Assembly (NCBI RefSeq): GCF_001586275.1
Contig: NZ_CP014545.1
Coordinates: forward strand, 2,072,501-2,136,500
DNA: 64,000 nt
From: Sphingorhabdus sp. M41
GTDB taxonomy: Bacteria > Pseudomonadota > Alphaproteobacteria > Sphingomonadales > Sphingomonadaceae
Direction: 5' to 3'
In this document: positions 1-9,391 of the stretch, one piece after another
Layout of the letters: every line of letters starts with the position of its first letter
Numbering within the stretch: position 1 is the stretch's first letter
Notes under the pieces: generated by a model
What the model saw: only the letters and a program-made list of their open reading frames with translations
Databases searched by the model: none
What the model was told of the DNA's origin: nothing
Position numbers and translations under genes: made by a program

Positions 1-1
1 A

Positions 2-535
2 TATGGCGGTAGCTGTTTTCCCAAAGACACGCTGGCATTGATGAAAACGGCACAGGACAATGACAGTCCGGTTCGCATCGTGGAAGCCGTGGTACAAGTG
101 AATGATCAGCGCAAGCGGGCCATGGGTCGCAAGGTCATTCACGCTCTCGACGGAGATGTTCGCGGGAAAAAAGTAGCTATGCTTGGCCTTACCTTCAAAC
201 CCAATACCGACGACATGCGAGATGCGCCCTCCATTGCGATAGCACAGACGTTGATCGACGGCGGAGCGGAAGTGACGGCTTATGATCCAGAGGGTATGGA
301 GCTTGCAAAGGCGATAATGCCGGACGTGAAGATGGCAGATAGCAGCTACAACGCGGCAAAGGATGCAGATGCAGTCGTGATTGTCACCGAATGGGATGCC
401 TTCCGGGCTCTCGACTTGAAAAAGCTGTGCCAAGTCATGAAGGGTAGCGTGCTGGTCGATTTGCGGAACATTTACAACCCGTCGGAAGTGGCGCAAACAG
501 GCTTGATATACACTAGCATCGGGCGAAACCAGTGA
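2..535 (+). CDS. UDP-glucose 6-dehydrogenase, C-terminal part (5' end outside window)
   Basis: Oxidises UDP-glucose to UDP-glucuronate in the cytoplasm, a precursor for acidic surface polysaccharides. The reading frame is already open at base 2 and begins inside the catalytic motif YGGSCFPKDTLAL, which carries the active-site cysteine. It continues into the C-terminal NAD-dehydrogenase domain with GLTFKPNTDDMRDAPS. The Rossmann and central dimer domains must lie upstream of the window. It ends 16 bases before manA, on the same strand as manA and manC, so it is probably the tail of a sugar-nucleotide operon. A GDP-mannose dehydrogenase is possible, but the GGSCFPKDT motif fits the UDP-glucose enzyme well. 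Confidence 0.9.
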   Translation, partial: YGGSCFPKDTLALMKTAQDNDSPVRIVEAVVQVNDQRKRAMGRKVIHALDGDVRGKKVAMLGLTFKPNTDDMRDAPSIAIAQTLIDGGAEVTAYDPEGMELAKAIMPDVKMADSSYNAAKDADAVVIVTEWDAFRALDLKKLCQVMKGSVLVDLRNIYNPSEVAQTGLIYTSIGRNQ

Positions 536-551
536 ACCTTGATTCCTGATC

Positions 552-1355
552 ATGAAGCTTAAGAAGAAATTCGTCGAAAAGCCGTGGGGCCAGGAATCCT
601 TGCCCGAAATTTACAGTGCGGCAAACGGAAGGAAAATCGGCGAAATCTGGTTCGAAGCGCCGAAAGGCATTTCACCTCAGCTCATGGTCAAATATCTTTT
701 CACCAGTGAAAAACTGTCGATCCAAGTGCATCCCAATGATCGACAGGCGCGCAGAATTGGGTTCCCTCATGGCAAGGAAGAATCCTGGCTTGTCCTCGAT
801 GCAAAGCCTGATGCCGTTTTGGGTCTCGGTCTGAAAAAAACCGTCAGTGCGACGAAGCTGAAAACAGCTGCGATATTGGGAGAAATTGAGCAACTTATTG
901 ATTGGAAGCCCGTCAAGAAGGGTGATTTCTTTCATGTACCTGCTGGCACAATCCACGCCATTGGCCCCGGCATCTCGCTTATCGAAGTCCAGCGAAATGT
1001 CGATATCACTTATCGGATTTACGACTATGGCCGTCCGCGCGAGCTGCATCTCGAAGAAGCGATCGCGGTGGCCAAGCTAAAGCCTTATGATATGAAATAC
1101 CGGGATGAGATTCCAGCAGACAAGTCGGCAAATCTCTCTGTCGGCGCACCATTTGGCATGGTTCAGATAGTCGGCACAGATGATGAGATACTGTCAAAGA
1201 CCGCGAGCCAGGAATGGCAAATCATCCCGTTGGAAGGGTCAGTTACCGTTCGAGGAAAGTTGATCAAGGCAGGAGAATGTGGAATTTGCGCGCGACTTGC
1301 CGATATTGATCTTTCCAGAAATGAAAGGGCCCTCATCGCTTTCACGATGACGTGA
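552..1355 (+). CDS. manA: Class I mannose-6-phosphate isomerase
   Basis: Interconverts fructose-6-phosphate and mannose-6-phosphate, the first step toward GDP-mannose. The 267-residue protein is the short form of the cupin-type, zinc-dependent isomerase. Visible signatures are QVHPND at residues 58-63, KEESW at 75-79 and PAGTIHAI at 130-137; their His, Gln and Glu residues are the metal ligands in the family. ATG start 552 follows the dehydrogenase by 16 bases. It lies 10 bases before the manC start, so the two enzymes of the pathway are co-transcribed and not fused as in bifunctional type II enzymes. Confidence 0.88.
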   Translation: MKLKKKFVEKPWGQESLPEIYSAANGRKIGEIWFEAPKGISPQLMVKYLFTSEKLSIQVHPNDRQARRIGFPHGKEESWLVLDAKPDAVLGLGLKKTVSATKLKTAAILGEIEQLIDWKPVKKGDFFHVPAGTIHAIGPGISLIEVQRNVDITYRIYDYGRPRELHLEEAIAVAKLKPYDMKYRDEIPADKSANLSVGAPFGMVQIVGTDDEILSKTASQEWQIIPLEGSVTVRGKLIKAGECGICARLADIDLSRNERALIAFTMT

Positions 1356-1365
1356 GAAATTGACC

Positions 1366-2433
1366 ATGGCGCAAACAACGAAGATCACTCCCGTCATCCT
1401 GTCCGGTGGTTCCGGAAAAAGGCTTTGGCCGCTTTCGACACCTGAAAAGCCGAAACAATTTCTCGACCTCTTTGGTCCTCTAAGCATGTTTCAACTGACG
1501 CTTCAGCGGTGCGGCGACGAGAGGGTTTATCGAAAGCCGATCATTGTCGGCTCTGCGAGCCATAGCGAAATCATGCGGGAACAGATGCAAGAAGTTGGAT
1601 CGACGGCCAGCACGATCATTTTGGAACCATGTCCCCGCAATACGGCCCCGGCTATTGCACTTGCTGCACTGGCTGCGGACAACCCTACAGATTTGTTGCT
1701 GGTGATGCCAAGCGATCACATTATCAAAAATGTCAGAGCATTCCAAAAAGCTGTGCAGGAATCATTGTCAGTTGCCCAATCCCGCTGGTTGGTGACATTC
1801 GGGATCGAACCCACAGAAGCTGCAACAGGATATGGATATATTCAACAGGGCGACGCTATCGTGGGAAGCGCGAGAAGTCTGTCGGCAAATAAATTCATTG
1901 AGAAACCAACTCGGCAAAACGCCGAAAAAATGCTCGCTGATGGCGGCTATCACTGGAATGCTGGAATATTCCTGTTCCGGGCCGATGCCTATCTGGAAGC
2001 TATGGACAGATATTCACCGGATATGCTTGTCGCCTGCAGAGCCGCCATGGACAGCGAGCAGACACGAGACGGGCTTTGTTATCCCGATCCGGACGCATTT
2101 GCATCGGCGCCCTCTGACTCGATTGACTATGCGATAATGGAAAAAGCAGAAAAAATAGCGGTTACACCAGTCAACCCTGGCTGGTCAGACCTGGGTAGCT
2201 GGGACTCTCTGTTCGAAATCTGTGACAAGGATCAGGATTCAAATGTCATATTCGGCAAGGCCGAAGCAATAGGTTCAAATAATAACCTGATCCATAGCCG
2301 CGAGCTTGAGATAGCAGTGCTCGGCGTAGACAATTTGATCATCGTCACTCATGAGAATAAAGTTCTGGTACTCCCCCGCGGGCTTTCGCAAAATGTCAAA
2401 TCGATGATGCAGGAACTGGAAACAGAAGACTAG
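1366..2433 (+). CDS. manC: Mannose-1-phosphate guanylyltransferase
   Basis: Transfers GMP from GTP to mannose-1-phosphate to make GDP-mannose for polysaccharide synthesis. The nucleotidyltransferase signature SGGSGKRLWPL is at residues 13-23, followed by PKQF and later the FIEKP and WNAGIF motifs of the family. Length is 355 residues with the ATG at 1366; a TTG six bases upstream is in frame but less likely. The C-terminal isomerase domain of the bifunctional enzyme is absent, matching the separate manA upstream. The stop lies only three bases from the convergent small membrane protein gene. Confidence 0.9.
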   Translation: MAQTTKITPVILSGGSGKRLWPLSTPEKPKQFLDLFGPLSMFQLTLQRCGDERVYRKPIIVGSASHSEIMREQMQEVGSTASTIILEPCPRNTAPAIALAALAADNPTDLLLVMPSDHIIKNVRAFQKAVQESLSVAQSRWLVTFGIEPTEAATGYGYIQQGDAIVGSARSLSANKFIEKPTRQNAEKMLADGGYHWNAGIFLFRADAYLEAMDRYSPDMLVACRAAMDSEQTRDGLCYPDPDAFASAPSDSIDYAIMEKAEKIAVTPVNPGWSDLGSWDSLFEICDKDQDSNVIFGKAEAIGSNNNLIHSRELEIAVLGVDNLIIVTHENKVLVLPRGLSQNVKSMMQELETED

Positions 2434-2436
2434 ATT

Positions 2437-2796
2437 TCAGTTTTTTGAATTGTTCGCCTTGATGTCCTTCTCACTCTTGCCAGTGAGCCAGAGCGGCCAA
2501 AATCGCGCAATGATCAAGAATAAGGAAGGTAGCAGCAGAGTGTTCCAGACATCTCTGATCCCTTCATCATAATAGCCCGTAGTCCCGGACACATTCTCTG
2601 GAACAAAGGAATAGTCATAATATTCGTTGACCAACGCTACCACCGCAACGAACAACCAAGGGATCGGGCTGGCAAGCGAACGGCGGCAAAGCAATGCTAT
2701 CGTCAGTTGAACTCCAACACCCGCATAGATATGCAGGGAATCGCGGTCCAGTCCCGTTGACAGTTCCAGCCAGTTTTTGATTTCGAACCAATCCAT
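2437..2796 (-). CDS. Small integral membrane protein, unknown function
   Basis: I do not recognise the family. The 119-residue product has an amphipathic N-terminus and about three hydrophobic stretches (roughly residues 24-40, 44-60 and 88-105) separated by a loop containing Tyr-Tyr-Asp-Tyr and Tyr-Tyr-Asp-Glu, and ends in a Lys/Asn-rich cytoplasmic-looking tail. It is convergent with manC and divergent from wecB inside a polysaccharide locus, so an accessory role in surface glycan production is possible but unproven. The hydrophobic pattern is protein-like and nothing better fits the interval. Confidence 0.6.
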   Translation of the reverse strand: MDWFEIKNWLELSTGLDRDSLHIYAGVGVQLTIALLCRRSLASPIPWLFVAVVALVNEYYDYSFVPENVSGTTGYYDEGIRDVWNTLLLPSLFLIIARFWPLWLTGKSEKDIKANNSKN

Positions 2797-2890
2797 AGGC
2801 GTCCGATTGGGCTAGCAAATTGTCAGGGTCAACGCTTTTTCCACAGATATTATTATGAAAATTTTAGCCAAAAAAGTTTAAGCCACCGGA

Positions 2891-4036
2891 ATGACCACGC
2901 AGACATCAAATAAGCCCAGAGTGTTGACCATTTTTGGCACGAGACCGGAAGCCATCAAGCTTTTTCCGGTCGTTCAGGCCCTGTCAGAGCGGAACACTCT
3001 CGAGACACTGACCTGCGTAACCGCCCAGCACAGGGAAATGCTCGATCAGGTTCTGGATATTGCCGATATCCGGCCGGATTTCGATCTTGACCTGATGAAG
3101 GCCAACCAGAGCCTTGACGATCTTACCGGCAGGCTGCTTTCCGGCATCGGCACGATACTGGACGAAACGAGGCCGCAACGGGTCGTGGTACAAGGAGATA
3201 CGGCCACCGCCATGTGCGGCGCGCTGGCAGCCTATTATCGCCAGATTCCGGTCAGCCATGTCGAAGCCGGGCTGCGCAGCAACAATATCTATCACCCCTG
3301 GCCGGAAGAGGTGAATCGCAAGATCATCGGCACCATTGCCGATCAGCATTTTGCCCCGACGCAGACTTCTGCCGACGCGCTCAAAAAGGAGAATATTCCG
3401 GCGGAGCAAATTTATATTACCGGCAATACAGTGATCGACGCTCTTCTTACAACTGTTGATAAATTTAATGATCCAAACAGTTTGGACAGGAAACTTGCCG
3501 GATTATATGAGAAATTTGGCGACCGCAGGATCATCGGAGTCACCAGCCACAGGAGGGAAAATCTGGGTGACGGACTGACCAATATTGCCAGCGCGCTCCG
3601 GACCATCGCCGAGCGCGATGATGTTGCGCTGATTTTCCCTGTTCATCTCAACCCCAAAGTAAGAGCGATCATGCAAAATGCCTTGGGCGATCTCGACAAT
3701 GTCGCGATGATTGAACCGCTAGACTATCCCAATTTCGTCAGCCTGCTCAACCATTGCCATTTCATGATGACCGATAGCGGCGGCGTGCAGGAGGAGGCAC
3801 CGGCGCTTGGCAAGCCGGTGCTGGTGATGCGGGACACGACGGAACGACCCGAAGGGGTTAAAGCCGGCACCGCAAAACTGGTCGGAACGGACAAAGACGT
3901 GATCTTGACGGAAGCCGGAAGGCTTCTGGATGATGATGCACATTATCTTGCCATGGCACGCGCGCATAATCCCTTTGGCGACGGCACGGCCAGCACGCAA
4001 ATTGCCGACATCATCGAAAACAGCCTCACCGCCTGA
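2891..4036 (+). CDS. wecB: UDP-N-acetylglucosamine 2-epimerase (non-hydrolysing)
   Basis: Converts UDP-GlcNAc to UDP-ManNAc in the cytoplasm. The 381-residue length is standard. Motifs seen are GTRPEAIK at 16-23, QGDT at 101-104, HVEAGLR at 123-129, TSHRREN at 218-224, DSGGVQEE at 295-302 and DTTERPE at 315-321, covering the UDP-binding cleft and catalytic acids. The product is the substrate of the dehydrogenase encoded next downstream, so the pair makes UDP-ManNAcA. It is preceded by a 94-base AT-rich gap that probably holds its promoter. Confidence 0.95.
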   Translation: MTTQTSNKPRVLTIFGTRPEAIKLFPVVQALSERNTLETLTCVTAQHREMLDQVLDIADIRPDFDLDLMKANQSLDDLTGRLLSGIGTILDETRPQRVVVQGDTATAMCGALAAYYRQIPVSHVEAGLRSNNIYHPWPEEVNRKIIGTIADQHFAPTQTSADALKKENIPAEQIYITGNTVIDALLTTVDKFNDPNSLDRKLAGLYEKFGDRRIIGVTSHRRENLGDGLTNIASALRTIAERDDVALIFPVHLNPKVRAIMQNALGDLDNVAMIEPLDYPNFVSLLNHCHFMMTDSGGVQEEAPALGKPVLVMRDTTERPEGVKAGTAKLVGTDKDVILTEAGRLLDDDAHYLAMARAHNPFGDGTASTQIADIIENSLTA

Positions 4037-4141
4037 ATATTTCCGGGCAAGTCGGCATATTACCTAAATATTTACAATGATTGGTTAGTTAACCGGCAGG
4101 AAAACCGCGCCGGATTGGCGCACTGCGGAGTGGCTTCTCAC

Positions 4142-5440
4142 ATGTTATCGGAAGAAAAACCAAGCGTCTGCGTCATGGGTCTGGGCTATATCGGCCTGCC
4201 GACCGCTGCCGTTATCGCTCGTTCGGGTTGCCCGGTACTTGGTATCGACGTCAATGAACAGGTCGTGGAAACCATCAATTCGGGCCATATCCATATCGAG
4301 GAAGTGGATCTTGACGGACTGGTGCAAGGGGTTGTCTCGCGCGGAACACTCCGCGCTTCGCTGTTGGTCGAACCGTCGGATGTCTTCGTCATCGCGGTGC
4401 CGACGCCGTTTGGTGACAATCATATTCCCGACACCAGCTATGTGATGGAAGCAGCAACCAATATCGCCGCGGTGCTAAGGGCGGGTGATAGCGTCATCCT
4501 GGAATCGACCTGCCCTGTCGGCACCACCGAAAAAATGCGGGACTTGATCGCCAAATTGCGCCCGGACCTGAAAATTCCGGGACTGACCAGTGATATTCCC
4601 GATATTGCCATCGCTTATTGCCCGGAACGGGTGCTGCCGGGGAAAATTCTTGAGGAGCTGATCCAGAATGACCGCAGCATCGGCGGTATCACGCCGCGAT
4701 GCGCGCGCAAGGCGCTCGGCTTTTACCGCCGTTTTGTGCGCGGCGAACTGGTGACAACCTCTGCGCGCGCCGCCGAAATGACCAAATTGGTCGAGAACAG
4801 CTATCGCGACGTCAACATCGCCTTTGCCAATGAGCTTTCGATCATCGCCGATCATATGGATCTTGACGTCTGGGAGGTCATCCGCCTTGCCAACCGTCAT
4901 CCGCGCGTCAATATACTGCAGCCCGGCCCCGGTGTCGGCGGCCATTGTATCGCGGTCGACCCATGGTTCATCATCCACAGTGCGCCCGAACAGTCACCGC
5001 TGATCCGCATCGCCCGGGAAGTGAATGACGGCAAGACCGGTCATGTACTGGAACAGGCTTCGCTGCTGATCGACGAACTGCCGGGCGTTTCGATCGCCTG
5101 CTTCGGTCTGGCGTTCAAAGCCAATATCGATGATTTCCGCGAAAGCCCTGCCCTGAAAATCGCCGCCCAACTGGCGCGGCGCTATGGCGGCCGGGTGAAG
5201 ATTGTCGAACCCTATGCCAGCGAGTTACCGGCAGCCTTTGATGGCACCGGTGCCGAGCTGATCGACATCGACCAGGCCCTGGAAAACTGCCCGATCATGA
5301 TCACCCTGACCGATCACGACATGTTCAAATCGATTCCGCTCGACGAACGCACGGGCAAGATTGTCTATGATACACGTGGGATCTGGCCGGACCAGCCGGA
5401 TAATGGGGAAGCGCTTAATGGATTGAAACTAACGAGCTAG
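4142..5440 (+). CDS. wecC: UDP-N-acetyl-D-mannosamine dehydrogenase
   Basis: Performs the NAD-dependent two-step oxidation of UDP-ManNAc to UDP-ManNAcA. With the ATG at 4142 the protein has 432 residues; a TTG 27 bases upstream would add a poor leader. The NAD-binding GLGYIGLP is at residues 13-20, ESTCPVGTT at about 121-129, and the catalytic cysteine lies in PGPGVGGHC (Cys269), followed by AVDPW. The C-terminal domain shows GLAFKANIDDFRESPA. It follows wecB by about 105 bases that include a TTAACC half-site of CtrA type, of unknown meaning. Confidence 0.93.
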   Translation: MLSEEKPSVCVMGLGYIGLPTAAVIARSGCPVLGIDVNEQVVETINSGHIHIEEVDLDGLVQGVVSRGTLRASLLVEPSDVFVIAVPTPFGDNHIPDTSYVMEAATNIAAVLRAGDSVILESTCPVGTTEKMRDLIAKLRPDLKIPGLTSDIPDIAIAYCPERVLPGKILEELIQNDRSIGGITPRCARKALGFYRRFVRGELVTTSARAAEMTKLVENSYRDVNIAFANELSIIADHMDLDVWEVIRLANRHPRVNILQPGPGVGGHCIAVDPWFIIHSAPEQSPLIRIAREVNDGKTGHVLEQASLLIDELPGVSIACFGLAFKANIDDFRESPALKIAAQLARRYGGRVKIVEPYASELPAAFDGTGAELIDIDQALENCPIMITLTDHDMFKSIPLDERTGKIVYDTRGIWPDQPDNGEALNGLKLTS

Positions 5441-5463
5441 GGCTAGTCCTTTTCCGCTTTGCC

Positions 5464-6750
5464 CTACCCGTTGCTGTTATCCTCTGTAATTGGCCACAAA
5501 AGAAACACTAGGGTGATCGCGATGGTAACCGGGTAGAAGAAGACCCCGTCGACAAACGAAAAGCCAATCAAAGTGGAAACCATCAGGGCGGAAACGAGCT
5601 TCGTTGCAGGATTACATTCGCTTCTGACAAACGCCTTGCATAGCAACATGCCAAACAAGCATAGAAATATACCGCCGCCCACCAATCCCCAGTCGAAGAG
5701 AAATTGCAAAATGCTTTGATGGGGATGTTTAAACATACCGATCGCATGGTCGCTGACGAATTGATATTGATGCGCGCCAAAGCCGAATAGCGGTTTGTCA
5801 GAAAGGAGCTGAATGCTCTCCCACCACAAATCGGTCCGGCCGGAGGTGACTTGACCGCCAGTACCAGATGCCCAAAAGCGTTGTATCGCGCCAAAGGCTG
5901 AATTGTCTGGAATAGGTAGAATGACCGACACCAATGCGCCCGATCCGATCATCATTGCTGATCTGGTCAAGAACAACGCTTTGCGCATTGGCGGAAAAAA
6001 TGGAAAGCAGACGGCAAAGCCGAACATGATTCCGAGAACCGGCCCTCGAGAGCCCAACCAGAGCATGACAGCAGTGTTGATAAAAAGCAGCAACATATGC
6101 ACTCTCGGCGCTTTGTTCGGCCATGCGGCCAGATGCCCGAGACCGAGCGCTATTGCAGGGCCAAAAATATAGCCCGTGTGACGCAGGTTGACGAAGCCCG
6201 GCAGGCCATCGTTCCAGTTAAAGTCGCTATCCACCCCTGTAAGAAATAAAAATCCCAATATTGCCAAACCTGCCACGCTGGCTGCGAGCGGCAAAATAGT
6301 GATCAAGGATGATATGCGGTCGGAACGGGGCCGCGTCACAGACATCAGGTGGGCAACCGCTGCAAAAAACAGTACATGGACGACCCAGAACAGCGCCCCT
6401 CTTGTTGCAAGCTCGAAAACGGCGTCCGGATAGAATAGCGGCGCGACCAAAACGCCGAGCCAGGCGAACAGGAGAATTTGCACCGGCAGCTTCAGGGACG
6501 CTAGAGATGCCGACAGGTTCAAACCCGTCGCCACCGCCAGAATAAAAATGCCGATTTCCAAAAACAGGGTTGGCAGGAAAAACAGCCTTGCGGCCAATTG
6601 CCAATCGGAAAATTCGCCGTCAAAAGACGTCAGAAACAGGATATGGATAATCGGAACAGAGAACAGCAGTACAAGCCAGTTCGACACCAGCCATTCGTGC
6701 ACTCCCGCATAGCGCGTGCGGCCCGGTTTTCTAGCCTTCCGCCAGTCCAT
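5464..6750 (-). CDS. O-antigen ligase/polymerase family membrane protein
   Basis: A polytopic inner-membrane protein of 428 residues with about ten to twelve hydrophobic segments. A large periplasmic loop carries Trp-Trp-Glu and FGFGAHQYQF followed by KHPHQSILQFLFDWG, the pattern of Wzy/WaaL-type enzymes that polymerise or ligate glycan repeats. It lies convergent to wecC in the polysaccharide region, which supports a role in assembling the ManNAcA- or mannose-containing polymer. Sequence alone cannot separate ligase from polymerase. The start at 6750 keeps the arginine-rich N-terminus before the first membrane helix. Confidence 0.8.
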   Translation of the reverse strand: MDWRKARKPGRTRYAGVHEWLVSNWLVLLFSVPIIHILFLTSFDGEFSDWQLAARLFFLPTLFLEIGIFILAVATGLNLSASLASLKLPVQILLFAWLGVLVAPLFYPDAVFELATRGALFWVVHVLFFAAVAHLMSVTRPRSDRISSLITILPLAASVAGLAILGFLFLTGVDSDFNWNDGLPGFVNLRHTGYIFGPAIALGLGHLAAWPNKAPRVHMLLLFINTAVMLWLGSRGPVLGIMFGFAVCFPFFPPMRKALFLTRSAMMIGSGALVSVILPIPDNSAFGAIQRFWASGTGGQVTSGRTDLWWESIQLLSDKPLFGFGAHQYQFVSDHAIGMFKHPHQSILQFLFDWGLVGGGIFLCLFGMLLCKAFVRSECNPATKLVSALMVSTLIGFSFVDGVFFYPVTIAITLVFLLWPITEDNSNG

Positions 6751-6948
6751 TGCTATGTCGTCCCCCAGCGTTTTTCCGGCCTAATAGTCCAGACCCACCT
6801 GATCCTTGCACAGATCATGGTTAACAAAACGTAAAAACGGCGGGAACAGCTTGCCTCCGAAGCTCTTCCCCGGGCAGCCCCTCGCCTCACCATATTCAAG
6901 AGTATTTTAACGGGTTCCCTTGCGGGTAATATTTGATATGCAACTGCC

Positions 6949-7827
6949 ATGAACGCTCCGACATTCCGACCCCGCCGATCCTGTCTCTACATGCCTGCAT
7001 CCAACCCGCGCGCGCTGGCAAAGGCAAAGACCCTCGCTGCCGACACGATAATCTTCGATCTGGAAGATGCCGTGGCGCCGGATGCCAAGGAGGAAGCGCG
7101 CGAGCAGGCTTGCGCCGCTCTGCAGTCTGGTGAATATGGCAACCGCGAGCTGATCGTGCGGATCAACGCCACGGATACGCCCTGGTTTGCGCAAGACCTG
7201 CAACAAGCCTGCCGCAGTAAGGCCGACGCTGTGCTGGTACCCAAAATATTGTCCGCAGACGATATCGTGCAGATCAGCGATCTCATGGACGCCTATGACC
7301 CGCACCTGAACACGCGGCTATGGGCCATGATCGAAATGCCGCTGGCCATTCTCAATCTGAAGGAAATCGCGGCGCTTGGCGCAGAACACAGGCTGACCAC
7401 TTTTGTCATGGGGTTCAATGATCTGGCAAAAGAGATGCACGCCGAACAGGATCGCTCCGTATTCGGCCCCGTCATGACCCAGGCGGTTATTGCCGCCCGC
7501 GCATATGGCCTCAATATTATCGACAGCGTGTATAATGATTTCAGTGACCCCATTGGCCTGGAAGCAGAATGTCTGGAAGCAAAGAAGCTGGGCTTTGACG
7601 GCAAGTCCTTGATCCATCCGGCACAGATTGAAACCGCCAACTGGGTTTTTGCTCCCCATGCGGACGCAATCGCGGAAGCCGAGGCGATAATCGCGGCATT
7701 CAACGACCCGGTTAACGCCGGCAAGGGCGTAATCGTCGTCGATGGCAAAATGACCGAGCTGCTACATCTCAAACAGGCCAAACAGCTGGTTGCGATCGCC
7801 GAAGCAATTGCGGCCTTTGGGAAATAG
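6949..7827 (+). CDS. HpcH/HpaI aldolase/citrate lyase family (CoA-ester lyase)
   Basis: A TIM-barrel lyase of 292 residues in the CitE/malyl-CoA lyase superfamily, which cleaves or forms C-C bonds in CoA esters such as citryl-, malyl- or citramalyl-CoA. Diagnostic features are RSCLYMPASNPRAL near the N-terminus, IIFDLEDAVAPDAKEEAR with the metal-binding acid, a second acidic site in MIEMPLAI, and GFDGKSLIHPAQI near the C-terminus. It begins a same-strand run with an aldehyde dehydrogenase and a class III CoA transferase, suggesting a small catabolic operon. The exact substrate cannot be read from sequence. Confidence 0.85.
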   Translation: MNAPTFRPRRSCLYMPASNPRALAKAKTLAADTIIFDLEDAVAPDAKEEAREQACAALQSGEYGNRELIVRINATDTPWFAQDLQQACRSKADAVLVPKILSADDIVQISDLMDAYDPHLNTRLWAMIEMPLAILNLKEIAALGAEHRLTTFVMGFNDLAKEMHAEQDRSVFGPVMTQAVIAARAYGLNIIDSVYNDFSDPIGLEAECLEAKKLGFDGKSLIHPAQIETANWVFAPHADAIAEAEAIIAAFNDPVNAGKGVIVVDGKMTELLHLKQAKQLVAIAEAIAAFGK

Positions 7828-7924
7828 CCTCTTCTCCCTCGACAAGACATCAAAAAACCGTTTAAGTGATCAATTGAAATTGGTTTTGACAGGGCGGCAA
7901 TGCCCTGCCCTTTGGAGAGCAGAT

Positions 7925-9379
7925 ATGGAAGCATTGGAAGCAGCAGCAGGCGAAGTCAGCAAAGACGAGATCATGAAGCTTTTTCAGGCCCAGCGCGATG
8001 CGTTTCATGCCGAATTGCCAGTGAGCTATCAGACCCGCATCGACCGGATCAGCCGGACAGCGCAAATGATTATCGATCACCAGGATGCTCTGTGCGAAGC
8101 GGTTTCCAACGACTTTGGTCATCGCAGCTCGGTGCAAACCGCGATGACCGATCTGATGTCGATCGTCGGCCATGCCAAGGATCACAAGAAAAATCTGAAA
8201 AAATGGATGCGCCCCGAAAAGCGCAAGACCGATTTTCCTCTCGGCCTGCTCGGCGCCAGCGGCCAGGTGGAATATCAACCGAAAGGCGTGGTCGGGGTCA
8301 TTGCACCCTGGAATTTCCCGATCAACCTCGCCTTTGATCCGGCAATCGGTGCCTTGGGTGCCGGCAATCGCGTGATCATAAAATTTTCCGAATTCACGCC
8401 GGAGACCGGAGAATTGTGCAAGAAACTGGTCGCCGACTATTTCGCGCCGGAAGAGATGCTGGTGATTACCGGCGGGCCGGAAACCGGCAAGGCCTTTTCG
8501 GAAATTCCGTGGGATCATCTGATCTTTACCGGTGGTGGCAGCATCGCGAAACATGTCATGGCCGCAGCGGCACAGAATCTGACACCGGTCACGCTGGAGC
8601 TGGGTGGTAAATCGCCAACGATCATCGGTCCTGATGCCGACATCCAACGGACAACGCAGCGGATTGCCCTGGGCAAGATGATGAATGCCGGCCAGATCTG
8701 CCTCGCGCCCGATTACCTGCTGGTCCCGCAGGACAAGGAAGAGGCGATCGTCGAAGGCATTAAATCCAATGTTGCCGAGCAATATCCGACGTTAATCGCC
8801 AATGACGACTATACTTCGGTGATCAATGCCCGGCACAAGGAGCGTTTGCAGAGCCTGATCGACGATGCGGTACAAAAAGGCGCAAAACAGACGATCGTCA
8901 ATCCAGGCAATGAGGATTTCTCCAACACCAACAGCAACAAGATGCCGCTGACTGTGCTGCAGAATGTCAGCGACGACATGCGGGTGATGCAGGAAGAGAT
9001 TTTCGGCCCCGTATTGCCGGTTAAATCCTATCGCCATCTCGACGAAGTGATTGACTATGTGAATGATCATGACCGGCCGCTGGGACTATATTATTTCGGC
9101 GAGGCGGAAAGCGACAAGCGCAAGATACTCGACAAGACGATATCCGGTGGCGTGACAGTGAATGACGTGATCTTCCATATCGCTCAGCATGATCTGCCGT
9201 TCGGTGGAATCGGTCCTTCCGGCATGGGCGCCTATACCGGTCACGATGGCTTCAAGGAGTTCAGCCATGCCAAGGCAGTGTTCCGTCAGCCGAAGATCAA
9301 TATTGCCAAAATCGCGGGCTTCCTGCCGCCTTATGGCGACGCGACGCAAAAAACGCTGAAACAGCAGATGAAATTCTGA
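7925..9379 (+). CDS. Coniferyl-aldehyde dehydrogenase-type aldehyde dehydrogenase
   Basis: NAD(P)-dependent oxidation of an aldehyde to its acid. Start ATG 7925 is chosen because GGAGAG sits just upstream; the frame is open further 5' but lacks a ribosome site. The protein is 485 residues. Visible motifs are IAPWNFPINL (cofactor site), TLELGGKSP with the general-base glutamate, and NAGQICLAPDY with the catalytic cysteine. The short length and the downstream LPFGGIGPSGMGAYTG and FKEFSHAKAV segments resemble the CalB group that acts on coniferyl and related aromatic or long-chain aldehydes. True substrate is uncertain. Confidence 0.85.
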   Translation: MEALEAAAGEVSKDEIMKLFQAQRDAFHAELPVSYQTRIDRISRTAQMIIDHQDALCEAVSNDFGHRSSVQTAMTDLMSIVGHAKDHKKNLKKWMRPEKRKTDFPLGLLGASGQVEYQPKGVVGVIAPWNFPINLAFDPAIGALGAGNRVIIKFSEFTPETGELCKKLVADYFAPEEMLVITGGPETGKAFSEIPWDHLIFTGGGSIAKHVMAAAAQNLTPVTLELGGKSPTIIGPDADIQRTTQRIALGKMMNAGQICLAPDYLLVPQDKEEAIVEGIKSNVAEQYPTLIANDDYTSVINARHKERLQSLIDDAVQKGAKQTIVNPGNEDFSNTNSNKMPLTVLQNVSDDMRVMQEEIFGPVLPVKSYRHLDEVIDYVNDHDRPLGLYYFGEAESDKRKILDKTISGGVTVNDVIFHIAQHDLPFGGIGPSGMGAYTGHDGFKEFSHAKAVFRQPKINIAKIAGFLPPYGDATQKTLKQQMKF

Positions 9380-9391
9380 CGTCAGGCAATA